DNA of 64,000 bases from Purshia tridentata (GCA_003254885.1 QANT01004704.1:1-64000); one strand, 5' to 3'; shown: positions 1 through 11,629, numbered from the stretch's first letter. The notes: generated from the letters alone by a model not told the origin. Made by a program: numbers and translations.

Positions 1-1675
1 TTTTGTAATAGAAGAAAATTAATTAACGTTTTATTTTTTTTTTTGTGGGGAGGGGGTTTTCTTATTTTTTATATTTTAATTTGATAATTAGAGTTATAAA
101 TAAGTGTGAACCATAGAATATTAAAAAAGATACATGACACTCTATAATTAAAAGGTTAATAAACGTAGGAAATTATAAATTAGGAGAGGATCTAGATCCA
201 TTTTAAAGGATATATCAATTACATTGTACATTCCTTAAATTTGGAAAGTCAGATCAAATGTTTTTAAAAGGTACAAATATTAATCCTTCCATTAGATTAA
301 CCATCAAATTAACCATTTTTTCCCTACATGGCATGTGTAGGTCCCACATTTAAGTTTATATGAATGCTAGAAATGTGCTCCATAAGCAAATAAAACATAA
401 AAAGACAAATGACTCGGTACAAATTCCAGCTGGCCTTTTCTATTTTAAGCAAATAAACATAAAATGACAAATGTTTAATCTTTAATATAGTAAAAATTCA
501 GATGATATTTTTTAAGGTTAATTGACTTTAAATACCAAATTTCAATAATTTTTTAGTTTAGGTACCCAAATTTAATAGCATTTTAGATTAGGTACTAGTT
601 GAAAAGTCAAACATAATAACATAGTAAAGGGCACTATAATTCACAAATATTACATCACATGCCACTACAATAAAATATATATATTATATCCATAATATTA
701 CATTAATTTATATTATATTGTATTAAAACTAAAAAAAATAATCCAATCACATATTAACTGTGACTGTCTTACAATTTAGTTGTAATTTTCTTGGTAAGTT
801 GAAAAAGACAACTTCCACCACTATGCTAAGTATTATTTTGAGTAAAAGTATTATTTTGACTTCTATTTANTTATTTTGAGTAAAAGTATGTTGACCTCTA
901 TTTATACTATATTGTAATACAATTTCTCTTAAAAAAGATTTCAATTCAGTCACAACCTAACTGTGACTGTATCACAATTTAGCTGTGACTATCATTCAGT
1001 CACAACTAAATTTGAAGTTGAGTGTCGTACAGTCACAATTAAAATTGAAGTTGAGACTATATTAACTAATTTCCAAGACAATATAAAAGTATCAAGGATA
1101 ATTTTGTCAAAACTTTATAAATTTTATTTAAGACCCATCATATGTGGGCCAAAGGACAATAGAAGGGCAAATTTGTCAAACAAATAAAGCTCAAAACAAA
1201 TGGTCTTTAAATTTGTGACCTATTCTAAAAATTAAGTTCAATAGTTAGTAGTCAAACCTAAAAATTATGAGCAAAACTGATTTTCTAAAAAAATATTGAA
1301 ACTAGCTACTTAATCCTAAATTTCTAAAGAAAAAATACCACCTTAAATAAGAAGGATGCTTGAATTATAAATTCAAAACGAGAAAGAATTTCAACTCATC
1401 CAATCAGCTAAAAAATTAAATAAAAACTCAAATTGTCCACTGAGCAGACTTGCTGCAATGATTCTCTTGGGTCATCGTCTCTCGGGAGGGTCTAGATTAT
1501 CACAGATTTTGGCCCAACCAGAAAGTGGGCCTAGTAATAAAATTTTTAAACAAATTTACATTTACCCGGCCCAACCGGCCCGGGAAAATGTTTTACTAAT
1601 TCTCTTCCCCTATGAAATTGCCTGGTTCCTCCCTCGATTTTATTAGGTTAGTTCTTTCTGCTGTGAAGTGAAAAG
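1..1675. other. AT-rich intergenic DNA
   Basis: No gene is supported here. Around 750-1040 short motifs on the theme of 'cacaatttagttgt' and 'cagtcacaactaaa' recur in both orientations, which looks like an old degenerate repeat. One N is present at 870. The stretch just before 1676 may hold the promoter and 5' UTR of small gene S1. Confidence 0.6.
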
Positions 1676-3214
1676 ATGATGCGTCTAAGAAAAATTGGTC
1701 CAGCAGTAGCTTCAACCTTCATTCCACTCATTTCACGACGTTCAACTCCATCTTCAACCCGATTCACTCCACTGTTCACTCCACCACCTTATCCTACCCG
1801 TTCACCCAAACCCACTCCTCAACCCACCCCTGAATCATCCAACCCCACCCCTGAATCACCCAACCCCACCCCTGAATCACCCGTACTCTTTTCACTTTCG
1901 TCTATGTCATTTTGGTTGACGTTTATAGGGCTCCATTTTGCTTGGCTTTCTTCACAGGATACTGAGTCTCAGCTTAAATCACTAGAATATATGTTAATTT
2001 CCATTGATGGCAGTATCAAGAGCTTGAAGGGGCTGATAGGGTAGGTTTTTTATTTGATTTTACACCTTTTTTTATTTAATAAACAATAGATCCTTATTTT
2101 CAATACCTTTCTGTGCAGATCATATCAGTCACAGATGAAGGAAACCATGCTGGAGCATGAGGCCAATATAAAGGACTTTTTAACCTCTGCACTGAATGGG
2201 TATATTTATCTTAACTTGTGAGTTGCACAGACTTTGTAAAGGCCTTAGATCCTTATTTTCAATACCTTTCTGTGCAGATCATATCAGTCACAGATGAAGG
2301 AAGCTCTGCTGGAGCATGAGGCCAATATAAAGGACTTTTAAGCTCTGCTCACAAGTTAAGATAAATATACCTGTTCAGCGCAGAGGTTAAAAAGTCCTTT
2401 ATATTGGCCTCATGCTCCAGCAGAGCTTCCTTCATCTGTGCCTGATATGATCTGCATAGAAAGGTATTGAAAATAAGGATCTAAGGCCTTTACAAAGTCT
2501 GTGCAACTCACAAGTTAAGATAAATATACCCATTCAGTGCAGAGGTTAACTTGTGTGTGTGTGTGTGCTGTGACTCTGTGACTCTGTGTGTGTGTGTGTG
2601 TGTGTGTGTTGTGCGCGCGTGTGTGTGTGATGTTTCTTGAAAATGGTGGATCAAGCTTATGCTGGCTGGTATTGAGCATGGAAAATTTTATTAGGGCTAT
2701 TAACATGGCCGAAAAAGATTGTTGATGTTCGTTTTGCTTGATTATTCTTTTAAAATCATTATATGTTATCTAATATACTTGAGTGTGTGTTTTGATTTTC
2801 TGTTTTGTTTTGAATTTTCAATTGTTGGGTGCTGTGAAATTAGTATTTATAACCAGAAATGAAAAATTATAACTCACTTTTGGCCCACAGTTGATCAGAG
2901 CCAAATTTATGTGCATTTCATATATTTTCGTTTGTATATTCATTTTTGCTGTAATTTATATTAACTGATCTAGTGCATGTATGAAAGTAAACTGCACTAG
3001 ATTTGGAAAAGATTTCAAGTCAATTATAAGAAATGGTTTGTTTACTCTATGCTGCATTATTTTACAGTGTCCTTAATTCTTAATGGCTTGGTTTTGCTGA
3101 TCTTATGCGTTTGTTTTCTTTTTTTCCTTGCATTTGCTTCGGTTGGCGCCTCTACTTACTTTATTTTGTTGTTCATTATTAACATGTGACAGGAGGAGTG
3201 ATGATGAAGAGTGA
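1676..3214 (+). CDS. Small orphan gene S1, Pro-rich protein with one hydrophobic segment and acidic tail
   Basis: I do not recognise this gene. Three exons join in frame through GT-AG sites: 1676-2040, 2119-2199 and 3193-3214, giving 155 residues. The N-terminal third is basic and Ser/Thr/Pro-rich, with three copies of a (N/S)PTPESP-like repeat at about residues 50-68. A hydrophobic stretch (about residues 70-92, SMSFWLTFIGLHFAW) could be one membrane span. A charged, probably helical segment follows (SQLKSLEYM, MKETMLEHEANIKDF), and the tail is RSDDEE. The N-terminus resembles a mitochondrial or plastid presequence, but that is inference. Exon 2 is followed by a second copy of itself with its own acceptor (exon part from 2278), whose frame stops early, and by an inverted copy. 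The exon structure is predicted by eye and unconfirmed; RNA reads would decide it. Confidence 0.5.
2089..2549. repeat. Exon-derived direct and inverted repeat (fold-back)
   Basis: The acceptor and exon 2 of S1 (from 2089) are copied again from 2248. The block 2180-2339 is then repeated in inverted orientation at 2390-2549, collinear without gaps (paired coordinates sum to 4729) and almost identical, with a 50-bp spacer. The spacer itself carries part of another inverted copy. If transcribed with intron 2 of S1, it would form a ~160-bp hairpin. Confidence 0.9.
2552..2632. repeat. TG/GTGC microsatellite
   Basis: An imperfect TG run interrupted by short CTGTGAC and GCGCGC pieces directly abuts the inverted repeat that ends at 2549. 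It lies in intron 2 of the predicted S1 gene. Confidence 0.9.
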
Positions 3215-3676
3215 TATCCCTGGGAATAGTTATAATTAATTGTTTAGGTTTTTTATTCACATAAAACTTGTCATCTTTTACGGAATCGACCCCCTCTGAC
3301 GGTACAAGAATACGCGGAGCTCAACATGTCTGGAAGCACAGGAGAACGTTCTTTTGCTGATATTATTACCAGTATTCGATACTGGGTCAATTTATGCGTT
3401 TGGTATTTGCAGTTAATAAGCTTTATGCTCTGCCTCCTAATAGATCGAGTTGGAATTCTCTCCATCAAAATGAATTAATATCTTTTCATCTTGTTTTAAT
3501 CAATTTAGATGATTAGGATTTAACGAAGTTGGAGAGAGCCGGGTCCACAAAAACCATTACATAATCATAATGTGGTAAATTTAATTAATTTGATAAGTTT
3601 TTCTGTATATAAAAGAATCCAGGTGTAAATCTTCTATTGGCGGAGTTCTACCGGGGTGTGACCTAACTCACCTCAG

Positions 3677-3935
3677 TATATATATAGCCTCCCTCCCCAT
3701 GTTTATATACAAAAGAAAAAAAAACCCTTGAGTGCGGCACTCCATTTCAGGTATGTTAAATTCCTGTTTTTTGTGTTTTTCCCTTTCCTTGTATTTGTTG
3801 GTTTCAATTTCTCATCTGGTGGGGTTCAATCAATTTGGTGAATTTCCTTTTTTCTTGAAATCCGCGGAAAACGAAAGTAGATTGTAAATTGCAATTTTGT
3901 CTTGTAATTTATTTTTTTCTTTTTCTTTTTTTCAG
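3677..3935 (+). promoter_or_regulatory. TATA box and 5' UTR intron of small gene S2
   Basis: A run TATATATATA lies at 3677-3686. A probable leader exon ends at 3750 with CAG|GTATGT, and a long pyrimidine tract ends in the acceptor TTTCAG at 3935, 42 bases before the S2 start codon. A well-formed leader intron supports S2 being transcribed. Confidence 0.45.
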
Positions 3936-3977
3936 TCAGCTGGCGGAAAGTAAATTGCCTCTTGTATTGTAGCCAAG

Positions 3978-4248
3978 ATGCGTATTAAGGCAATGTATTA
4001 TTTTATGCCAGTAACTGCATTTTCGTTATTGGTCGAAGTGGAGTACATTAATCGTAAAACAGAAGTCCAAACCCTGAATACCCTTAAGGGAGAACTGCAA
4101 CGAATACTGGAAGATTTGAAGAGGTTAGATTGGAAATCTGCTTTAATATCCTATATTTTGGTTTTGCTGTATTGTGTGTTTTTTATTGGCTCTTACTTAC
4201 CCTTTCTTTTTTCGTTTATTAACACATGTCAGGGAATCTGGATCATAA
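3978..4248 (+). CDS. Small orphan gene S2, short hydrophobic-N protein with helical tail
   Basis: Unrecognised gene. Exons 3978-4123 and 4233-4248 join in frame (GAG|GTTAG donor, TGTCAG acceptor after a T-rich tract) to give 53 residues. Residues 1-19 are basic then hydrophobic (MRIKAMYYFMPVTAFSLL), like a signal anchor. Residues 20-49 are charged with hydrophobic residues in heptad-like spacing (LNTLKGELQRILEDLK), suggesting an amphipathic helix or coiled coil. The tail is ESGS. The architecture, hydrophobic N-terminus then charged helix then a tiny last exon, echoes S1, although no residue-level similarity is clear. It could be a small organellar or membrane-complex subunit, or a taxon-restricted gene. 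Reading past the donor would add a hydrophobic intron-encoded tail, which I consider less likely. Confidence 0.5.
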
Positions 4249-7200
4249 ATTATGGAAGACTTGTGTGGAATGGTTAAATATCTTGTGTTTTACTTCTTAC
4301 ATTACTTTCTTTTCCGGAACGGGAGTTGGGTAACTTATTGTATTTTTTGGTAAGCAGCTTCAATTTGAACCATTCAAACTCGCTTGTGAATTGTGATGAT
4401 TATATTTTTATTTTTTCTTCATGCATCATTAGTTTAAGGTTAAAATATACAAGTTGTGCTCATTTATTTCATTAAAAAGAAAAGTTGTTGTTCAATATCA
4501 CTTCCAGAATTATTGGAGTTAGACCACTTGGATTCAAGCCTAGTTCAAACCCAGGTCGACCAACCTTTGCTGGACCCAACTTCAGCCTAGCCCGTCCACT
4601 GTCGATCCAGTTCAGGACCTCAGCCCACTGAAAAAGTCTGATAAGTTTTGTGGCAGAAATACCAGAGTCAAGCCTCCTTGTCATTGCTGTCTGATTAAAA
4701 TTCTTAGTTTCACCAATAAAAAAAATATAATAAATAAATATTTACATTTCTATTCCCTAAAACAATGGTTGAACTAACCAAGTCAATCTTGAAATTTTTT
4801 ATCTTGTTCCTAACAATGGTCAGGTCTATAATAGAAGCATGACAATTGCTTCATTACTGCACTTTTTTATTTTTATTTTAACAAAAAACCTAAGATAAAA
4901 TTATCAAAATATTCTTATTTTTAATGAAAATATTGACGGAACGTAAAGGAGTTAAGGAGGTCTAATAGGAATTTTTTAAAAATTAAAGTTTTACATCAAG
5001 TCAAAAAATTTATTAAAAGTAATAAAGTGTAATAAATTGAGTTGAGTAAATTGATAAAAGGCCGACAAATTTTAACCCGAGAGTTTTATCTTTCTTTATG
5101 TTGGTAGTTTGTAAGGACTATGGATGACTTGGACAGTGAAAAGTGGAGATATGTAAGCGGTAGGTATGTACTTATATTTGTACACAAATTGTTTTTAACC
5201 CCGAGGGTGTTATCTAAAATCATTTGTATTATAAGAACTAGTCAGTTGAACTGATTTATAACATTTAATAAGAGTCCTTAGATTAAATATTAATATAAAA
5301 ACCTATCCACTAAACGCTCTTTTCTCCCTCAACCAAGTATAAGGGTGGGGGCGATGGCTCATGTGTTCATCACTGGCCCGCTACTCCTACCATCACCTCT
5401 CCCTTCTTGTTTTTATTTTTTTTCCTTTCTTTGTTGTTTTCATTTGTTCTAAGGGATATTCTCTTCTATTTTTGTGAGAGTTTTTTCATCTCTTTATGTG
5501 AAAATTTTTCATCTCAATAAAGGAGTATCTTTTTTATCGCTCTAATTAAATAAGTCGGTAGAGTTGTGCACGGTCTGCACATTGTGCGACATCAAATTCT
5601 ACTCTAACAATGCTTATTGCTCTCTGAAAATCTTTCTTCCAATTTGTTTCTGATTTCATCACAATGTAAGAATGTCACTATACTCGCCGATATCAGTCAT
5701 GCCGGTTACTATTGCCCGATCTACTACCTTGATTAGTCAAACTCAATTTAAAAATGTTGGTTAAATTGTTAACCCAAACGCGACTATAGTGCTAATTTCT
5801 ACAGTGCCTCACTAACTTCGTTTAGCCACTATACGCAATGCTAACATCAAAAGATTGAACTCTTATTTCATTATAAGAATTTAACTTGTAAGGCGTATTA
5901 TTGTAGGACTTCTTGTCATAACTTTGTATTTTCTATGCCTTTTTTGACTGTTTTAAAACAATGTTATTGCTTTATCAGAATAAATAGTTTTAAAACCGGA
6001 CCTTTTCATTTAGAGTATGATCTCATCATATCTTTGACACATTATAGAACATAACTGAGTTTTTAATAACTGACTCCAACACCTCCATGTTTCTATGGCA
6101 AGATAGTCAAGCAAGATGTGGAATAAATTGTGACTCATTTATATCCTGATAAAGGTCAACCCATGCAGGACTTCCAACTCAGCATGCCATTATTTTTTTG
6201 AGCTAGTGATTTACAAGCCCTAGACCACAGAATGACACAATGACTGCGTTTGTGAGCTAACCAATTGCTTATGATTTATTTATTTTTTAGACACCAAAGA
6301 TGATCCCCACCCATTTTCCTATCCATTTCCCTACCATGCCTTTAATCTTAACCATTATCCCTCCCATCTCTTCCCCTTTCTCTCTGTACTCTCTCTTTGA
6401 CGGCCAAGATTAAGGCATGGTAAAAAAATGAAGAGAAAAATGGATAGAGAATCCTTGTCCCATAAAACCACTATGATTTGAATCAACCTACTAGTTGTGT
6501 CACTTCAGGAAATTAATGGGAAAACGGTACGAAGCCTTTATAACAATCAATAAATTCATGTCATCTTTAGAATAATACGTATTAAACCATGACATGATAT
6601 GCACCATGATCAAAGCTAGATCTTGATCATGTATCATGTGTATCCATTTACAAGCTGTGTACTGCTTTGATTCTTTAATTTTGTCATGAAACCACCTTCA
6701 TTCCAACTTCAAAGGAATGAAGGGAAAATATGTTTTGGAAAATAACAGAAAGTACGTACACATGGTTATCCAATTCAATTTGAAGAGGAACAACCATATG
6801 TAGGACACATTTGCTTCAATTCAAAATATATTGCACAAAAAGCATAGAAAGATAAAAGCAATATGGGAGGTTTATGCCACAAACATTTTAACCCATGATT
6901 ACTACACCACAAACAATTGATGAAAGAGCAAGACACATTTCTTAAAGAGACAGTAATATGGTTAACAGGAGGCAGTCTTTCCAACACATAAAACCAAACT
7001 CACTTTCAGAGAAGTTGTTATCTGACTACTACACGGTTTATTTACTAGCATAATGGGTGATTTTAAAGTTGAAACAAAATCTAATGGCCTGATGTTGTGG
7101 TAGGCTTTTGCTTCAGAAGTTCTGAAAAAGAGATAGCATCGTCATTATTGCATTTATGCTAAAATACTAGATATACTAAGCAAAGACAGAGACACAAGGA

Positions 7201-7590
7201 AAACGAATGCATCACAATGAACTACAGCAACATATTTAAATATAAGAACGAAGTAAATTTCCAATAGTTTGTGCCTGGAATGAAACGTAACGAAATATTT
7301 AAATAAATAAAAAAACAAATACACAAATTCTTGCAATACAGAGACTCCCAAAATAACCAACAATTTCAAACATAAATTGCAGCAAAGAAAATGAAAATAT
7401 CAAGATAAATGCAAACATATAAATGCACATAATTTTACCAGAGCAAGTGAATTATAATTTTTCATTTTCAGTTATAAATTAGGGCTTTTGTTGCTCCAGA
7501 ATTAGCCAGACCAGATCTATAACTTTATTTGGAGACGAAAGAATTAATAAAATATATACATAATTAAGGAAGAAGATAACAATTAATTAA
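4249..7590. other. Intergenic DNA with repeat remnants
   Basis: No convincing gene. Two related phrases, 'ttttaacccgagagttttatc' (near 5075) and 'ttttaaccccgagggtgttatc' (near 5194), suggest a degenerate duplicated repeat. A fold-back element sits at 6298-6463. The segment 6775-7450 resembles 9840-10640 and is probably the 3' flank or untranslated region shared by S3 and S4. Confidence 0.5.
6298..6463. mobile_element. Fold-back MITE
   Basis: Imperfect terminal inverted repeats of about 55-60 bp (6298-6354 and 6403-6463). Both arms contain versions of CTATCCATTT and ACCATGCCTTTAATCTT, separated by about 50 bp of pyrimidine-rich DNA. Size and shape fit a non-autonomous DNA transposon. Target-site duplications were not recognised, so the superfamily is open. 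Confidence 0.6.
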
Positions 7591-7764
7591 TTAAGCAGGT
7601 CTAAGATCAAACCACTTCATCTGCGTTTTCGTAAGTTTCGCCTTAATCTTCAAAAGCCGCAGTTCTCCACCTTGAATTGTACGATAACGGCGATATACAA
7701 CGCCTAATGCATATGCACCACCTACCATGCCCACCATGTCCCAAAGATCAGCAATCTTAGTCAT
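7591..7764 (-). CDS. Small orphan gene S3, 57-residue protein with a glycine-rich hydrophobic segment
   Basis: Unrecognised. A single open frame from ATG at 7764 to TAA at 7591 encodes 57 residues. Residues 8-25 form a Gly-rich hydrophobic segment (WDMVGMVGGAYALGVVY) able to span a membrane, followed by a strongly basic stretch (YRRYRT, KIKAKLTKTQMK) and the end WFDLRPA. Hydrophobic span plus basic flank is typical of small inner-membrane or ER subunits, but no family motif is recognised. GC content is higher than in the flanks, supporting coding function. A possible donor inside the frame (CAAG|GTGGAG) means a longer spliced form cannot be excluded. The downstream region shares non-coding similarity with S1 intron 2 (near 2840-2930) and with the S4 region. 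Confidence 0.55.
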   Translation of the reverse strand: MTKIADLWDMVGMVGGAYALGVVYRRYRTIQGGELRLLKIKAKLTKTQMKWFDLRPA

Positions 7765-8555
7765 TTTGTGTTGTTCGGATGATTGATTCGGAAGATCGAG
7801 TTTGTCTCAGCCTCGATAAGGGAATTAGGGTTGAGTGCGCTCTTCTAATAAGGTTTTCTTCTCCGTTCTTTTGATTGAGGGAAAAGGAAGGAGGATATAT
7901 ACATGTGTATATTGGTAGACAGTACACAAGTGCACGGTCGATTCGATTGAGTTTGGATTTGGGCTAAAACACTTACTCAACACTTGGAGAGTTATTTTTT
8001 ATTTAATTTTGGGTTGAACTAATTGGGCCTATTGGCACGCATTTTCTAAATAAAAATTACTAAAAATTGTACACTTTTTTTTTTCTTTCAAATTTTGTTG
8101 GATGTTAATTTTACTTTATTTCATTATTTCCTGGCCTTTGAACATGTTATAGATTTCCTTAACAAAGTCTACAAATTGAGCCTAGTATTCCAGGCCTCTA
8201 CACGCTCGTGATTTAATTTCGTCTTTTCTTAATCAAGGGTTTGCCTAAGGTTACACTATTAATACTCTAGTTTACTTTGTTTTTTTAAGTTGGAAGAGAG
8301 ATCAAACTTAAGTGCTAATTGGACCAACAACTGTTCATAATACTCTAGTTTAAGTTATGATTTTTTCTGTCAATCCGCTTTTTTATTCTTAGAGATAACA
8401 AGTAATTGTACCCGCACGATGCAGTAGGTGCTAAAAGTCAATAAAATATAGAGAAGTGTTATAAAATTTTGGTGAAAAGCTTATAAAATTTAATGAAAAA
8501 ATAAGACTTTTTACATAGATGTGAAATTAAAAATACGTTTGTAAACAGTTAGCTT

Positions 8556-8603
8556 AATTTACAAAATGTACTTGGCCAAAAAAAAAAAAATTTACAAAAT
8601 GTA
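8556..8603 (+). mobile_element. Micro retrotransposon tail insertion with TSD
   Basis: A 15-bp direct repeat aatttacaaaatgta (8556-8570 and 8589-8603) flanks only about 18 bases, CTTGGCC plus poly-A. This is the signature of target-primed reverse transcription with extreme 5' truncation, a LINE or SINE tail. Confidence 0.75.
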
Positions 8604-8742
8604 GAATGATTGTATATTCTATTCAGAAAAATATTACAACACTTAGTAAGACAATTGTATGTAATATTAAACAAAAGATAAGTCATTGTTCAAAAGTTTT
8701 TGGATGGGTGTTTAAAGGTGGCTTAATGGGACTTGGGAAATT

Positions 8743-8836
8743 CTTCTTCATTGTTGGAGGGCTTCTCATCTGGCTTTTTTTCTCTTTTGCTGTCTTCTGA
8801 AGGAGGCTTGTGTTCTCTTTTGGTGTCTTGTGCTAT
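8743..8836 (-). CDS. Possible last exon of small gene S4 (alternative form)
   Basis: The minus-strand reading from 8836 follows an AG acceptor and encodes a very hydrophilic tail of 35 full codons (starting QDTKREHKPP, ending EEEFPKSH) before the stop at 8743. Its entry phase matches a GT donor at the end of an exon at 10855-10980, so it may be exon 3 of S4. The acceptor has a weak pyrimidine tract, and the joining intron would be ~2 kb and contain the poly-A/N gap. Confidence 0.3.
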
Positions 8837-10219
8837 TATTTGGAAAATGTCATCATAATCAAAGAAACATACAAAAGAAGTAAGTTCAAGTAAAGTATAA
8901 AGCCTCGAACAACAATTCAATGCCCCACATCATGAAAAATCAAAGACTTCGTTACCCCAGATGAAGAATCTTGGCATTATCAAAGCCGGACACAACTAAT
9001 GGGGTCTTAACATTGTTTACTTTGACAAAGAAACAACACCTCTCTTAATGCTCTCAATTCTCAAATGCCACTCCCGCATATTTTGATAGTGTAGACAAAT
9101 GGTTACCAGCCTTGACTTAAAAATGACTTTAAATTCGAAATGTCACAGCAATGTAACCATAGTAGCCAAATTGCAACAATGGGTCACCAAGGCTAAACAA
9201 AAACAACATTTAAGACGAAGTTGTGGTGATGAGACATTGCATTCAGTTTTCTATAAGAATACAGCAGTTTAGATATTAGAAGAGTTCTCATATCTTTGAA
9301 CAGCTCCTTGAGAAGAGCTTGTGAGAAATTAAAAAGTTTGTGAGTGTCCATTGGGAACTGACCTACTCCAGCGGAACAAAATCTTTACAAAGTTAGGCAT
9401 AAATGCAAACCCGAAATGAAAAAGACTTGTATCCAACTTGGCTAAAGCCGCTACGAGCTAGTGATTTGCTGGGAATGTGCCTAACAGCATGCAACTAAGA
9501 CCTTGAGAAACTTTAATTATTAGCCAAACAAACAAAATATACACTTTAACCATAGGCAATCAAAAAGCTAGATTAGTTGTTGAAAATCACAGCCAAATTC
9601 AAAAGGCTAGATTATTTTGTTTAATCATGCATTTTCCTGTGTTAATTATATATATCATATGAGTTGGTACCAGGTAGAGTAAATAAAAGTAAGAAGCAAC
9701 CGTATAATCAGGCAATACCTAAAATAAGGGGGGAGGAGAATGGATTTGGGATTTAGGCGTTCCCTGTTTAAAAAAACTTTAGTTGTTTTAAATGATATAA
9801 GCGTAAAAATAGAGAATTTTGTTCAAAAAGAAGTTTAGCATCCATCAAGTCCGATTAGAAGAAGTAAAACCATATACGGCAACATATTTGCTTCACTACC
9901 AAATATATTAACAATAAGCATAATTCAACAAACATGCGGCATATTTAGACCATAAACATTGGGTAATACGAGTTTCAAAGATAGTGAAGCTGTCTGTTTA
10001 ACATTTCTTAAACAACATTTCTTTCCAACTTAATAAAACCAAATTCACTTTCAGTAATGCTGTCATCCGCCTACTACAAATTTACAAGAATAAATATTTG
10101 ATCTCATGTCAACCCAGCGTCCCATGGCATGTCAACATTTGTCACCTCACCTACCACATGTTGATAATGAGCAACAACAAAAGGTAACTAGAGGCAATGA
10201 AAGGATCAAGTACCAACAA

Positions 10220-10241
10220 AAAAAAAAAAAAAAAAAANNNN

Positions 10242-10273
<32 letters not shown>
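10220..10273. other. Poly-A tract with assembly gap
   Basis: A run of A residues on both sides of four Ns (10238-10241). The true length is unknown. It may be a collapsed homopolymer or the tail of a retroposed sequence. Confidence 0.9.
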
Positions 10274-10275
<2 letters not shown>

Positions 10276-10881
10276 ATAAAACCATAATATGTAAAGGATT
10301 ACAACAAAGCGAAATTCAAAAGATTCCACAAACAATGTCTTTCCAATAGTTATCACAAGTAACTTGAAACCTTTTCCAAATCTAATGTAGTTTATTTTCT
10401 CACATGCACATGATTAACCATTTCCAATGGTACACTGGCTTCTTTGCAAGCACATTTGAAGTTTGTTACAAACTTAATAAGTTTTATGTGAATAAAAAAA
10501 CCTAAACAAAACAAACAGAAAAGATAGGGAAAAGAACACCCCATTAGAGAAAAGAAAAAACAAAAATAGTTAAATGCGTCATACATTCGTAAGACATTCC
10601 TTGCTAATACAAGAAAAGCTAATCGGATGCAGACATTCACTTGTGCATCCTAACCAAATCTACGCAGTTATGAATTTGGGTTCGGATGTCAAATTACGGG
10701 TTTAGGGCAGATGCAATAAAGTAGTCTAATCAAGCAAAAAGAACTATGTGTGTACGTGTGTGTCTAGAAGGAAAAGGGCTGCAATTAGAAAGCATATAGA
10801 TTTACCAAACAAATTAAACAAGGAAATATAAATTTAAACTGCCATGTACCTAGCTGGAACGGTTTGGCACGATCACTATGT

Positions 10882-11629
10882 CTATGGTTTCTTGAATACA
10901 TTCCAGTTCTTGCAGGAGGATCGGGCGGTCCTCCACTGCTGGTATCGTTGGAATAAGTCGGGTGGGTAATAAAGGCCATCCTTCCTATTTAGTCAAAATA
11001 CAAATGTTAGGGGGTGAAAAAAGCATGCGAAGTTTTTTTGTGCATTGCATGATTGGGATGTAAATATATAACAAATTCAACACGGAATGAATGATTTGCT
11101 ATATACAACTGCAGCTTAGAATTTCTGTACAATAACAAATAATTTTAAAAGTTGAAGAACCAAATACCCAAATAAAAAATATAAAAAAATAAACTAAGAT
11201 TCTGTATGAGCATGAGTACTGGGTTAGAGACTGACCCACTGACCCAACGAATTTCTAATGCAAATATAAACGCATATATATAGTTTAAAGCAAATTTAGA
11301 ATGGAAACGCGTGAGATCTCAAATCGGAATTCATAATTATTTTCTTTATTTATTTTTAACGAAGTCAAAGCATTAATCAAACAAGAAAATTTTTGCCAAT
11401 GAAAATCTGGAGATGCAAACCTAATAAAATCAAATAAGAAAAATAAAAGGCAAATATTTGTAACACATTACTTGCGCTCAATCTCCGCCATCATGCGGTC
11501 CGTGTCTTGAAGAAGCGACCTCTCTTCTAAGACCAGGGGATAGTAATATTTGTAACACATCAAAGCAGTGATGCCAATGGGCATCGGGATTGTCGCGGGA
11601 GTGATTGGTACAGTCAATGGCACCCACAT
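10882..11629 (-). CDS. Small orphan gene S4, short membrane-anchored basic protein
   Basis: Unrecognised. Exon 1 (11629-11472) starts with ATG and encodes a Pro/Ile-rich hydrophobic N-terminus (MWVPLTVPITPATIPMP, then IGITALMCYKYYY) and a charged helix (LEERSLLQDTDRMMAEIERK). The donor is CAA|GTAATG. Using the first AG of the acceptor region, exon 2 is 10984-10882 and the product has 86 residues, ending in an aromatic, basic segment (KDGLYYPPDLFQRYQQW, CKNWNVFKKP). An AG 4 bases further on also keeps an open frame: it reads MAFITHPTYSND and leads to a second donor near 10854 and the exon at 8836-8743. The two forms would have wholly different C-termini. The fold suggests a small membrane-complex subunit; this is inference. 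Transcript reads would settle the structure. Confidence 0.5.

Noticed and set aside
10147-10640. Minus-strand Phe-rich frames (poly-F and FCFFF... proteins)
   Set aside because: They are translations of the poly-A/N gap and its AT-rich surroundings; composition is explained by the homopolymer.
10785-10979. Independent gene MAFITHPTYSND...
   Set aside because: Better explained as an alternative frame of exon 2 of S4; the tail past 10855 reads into intron-like sequence.
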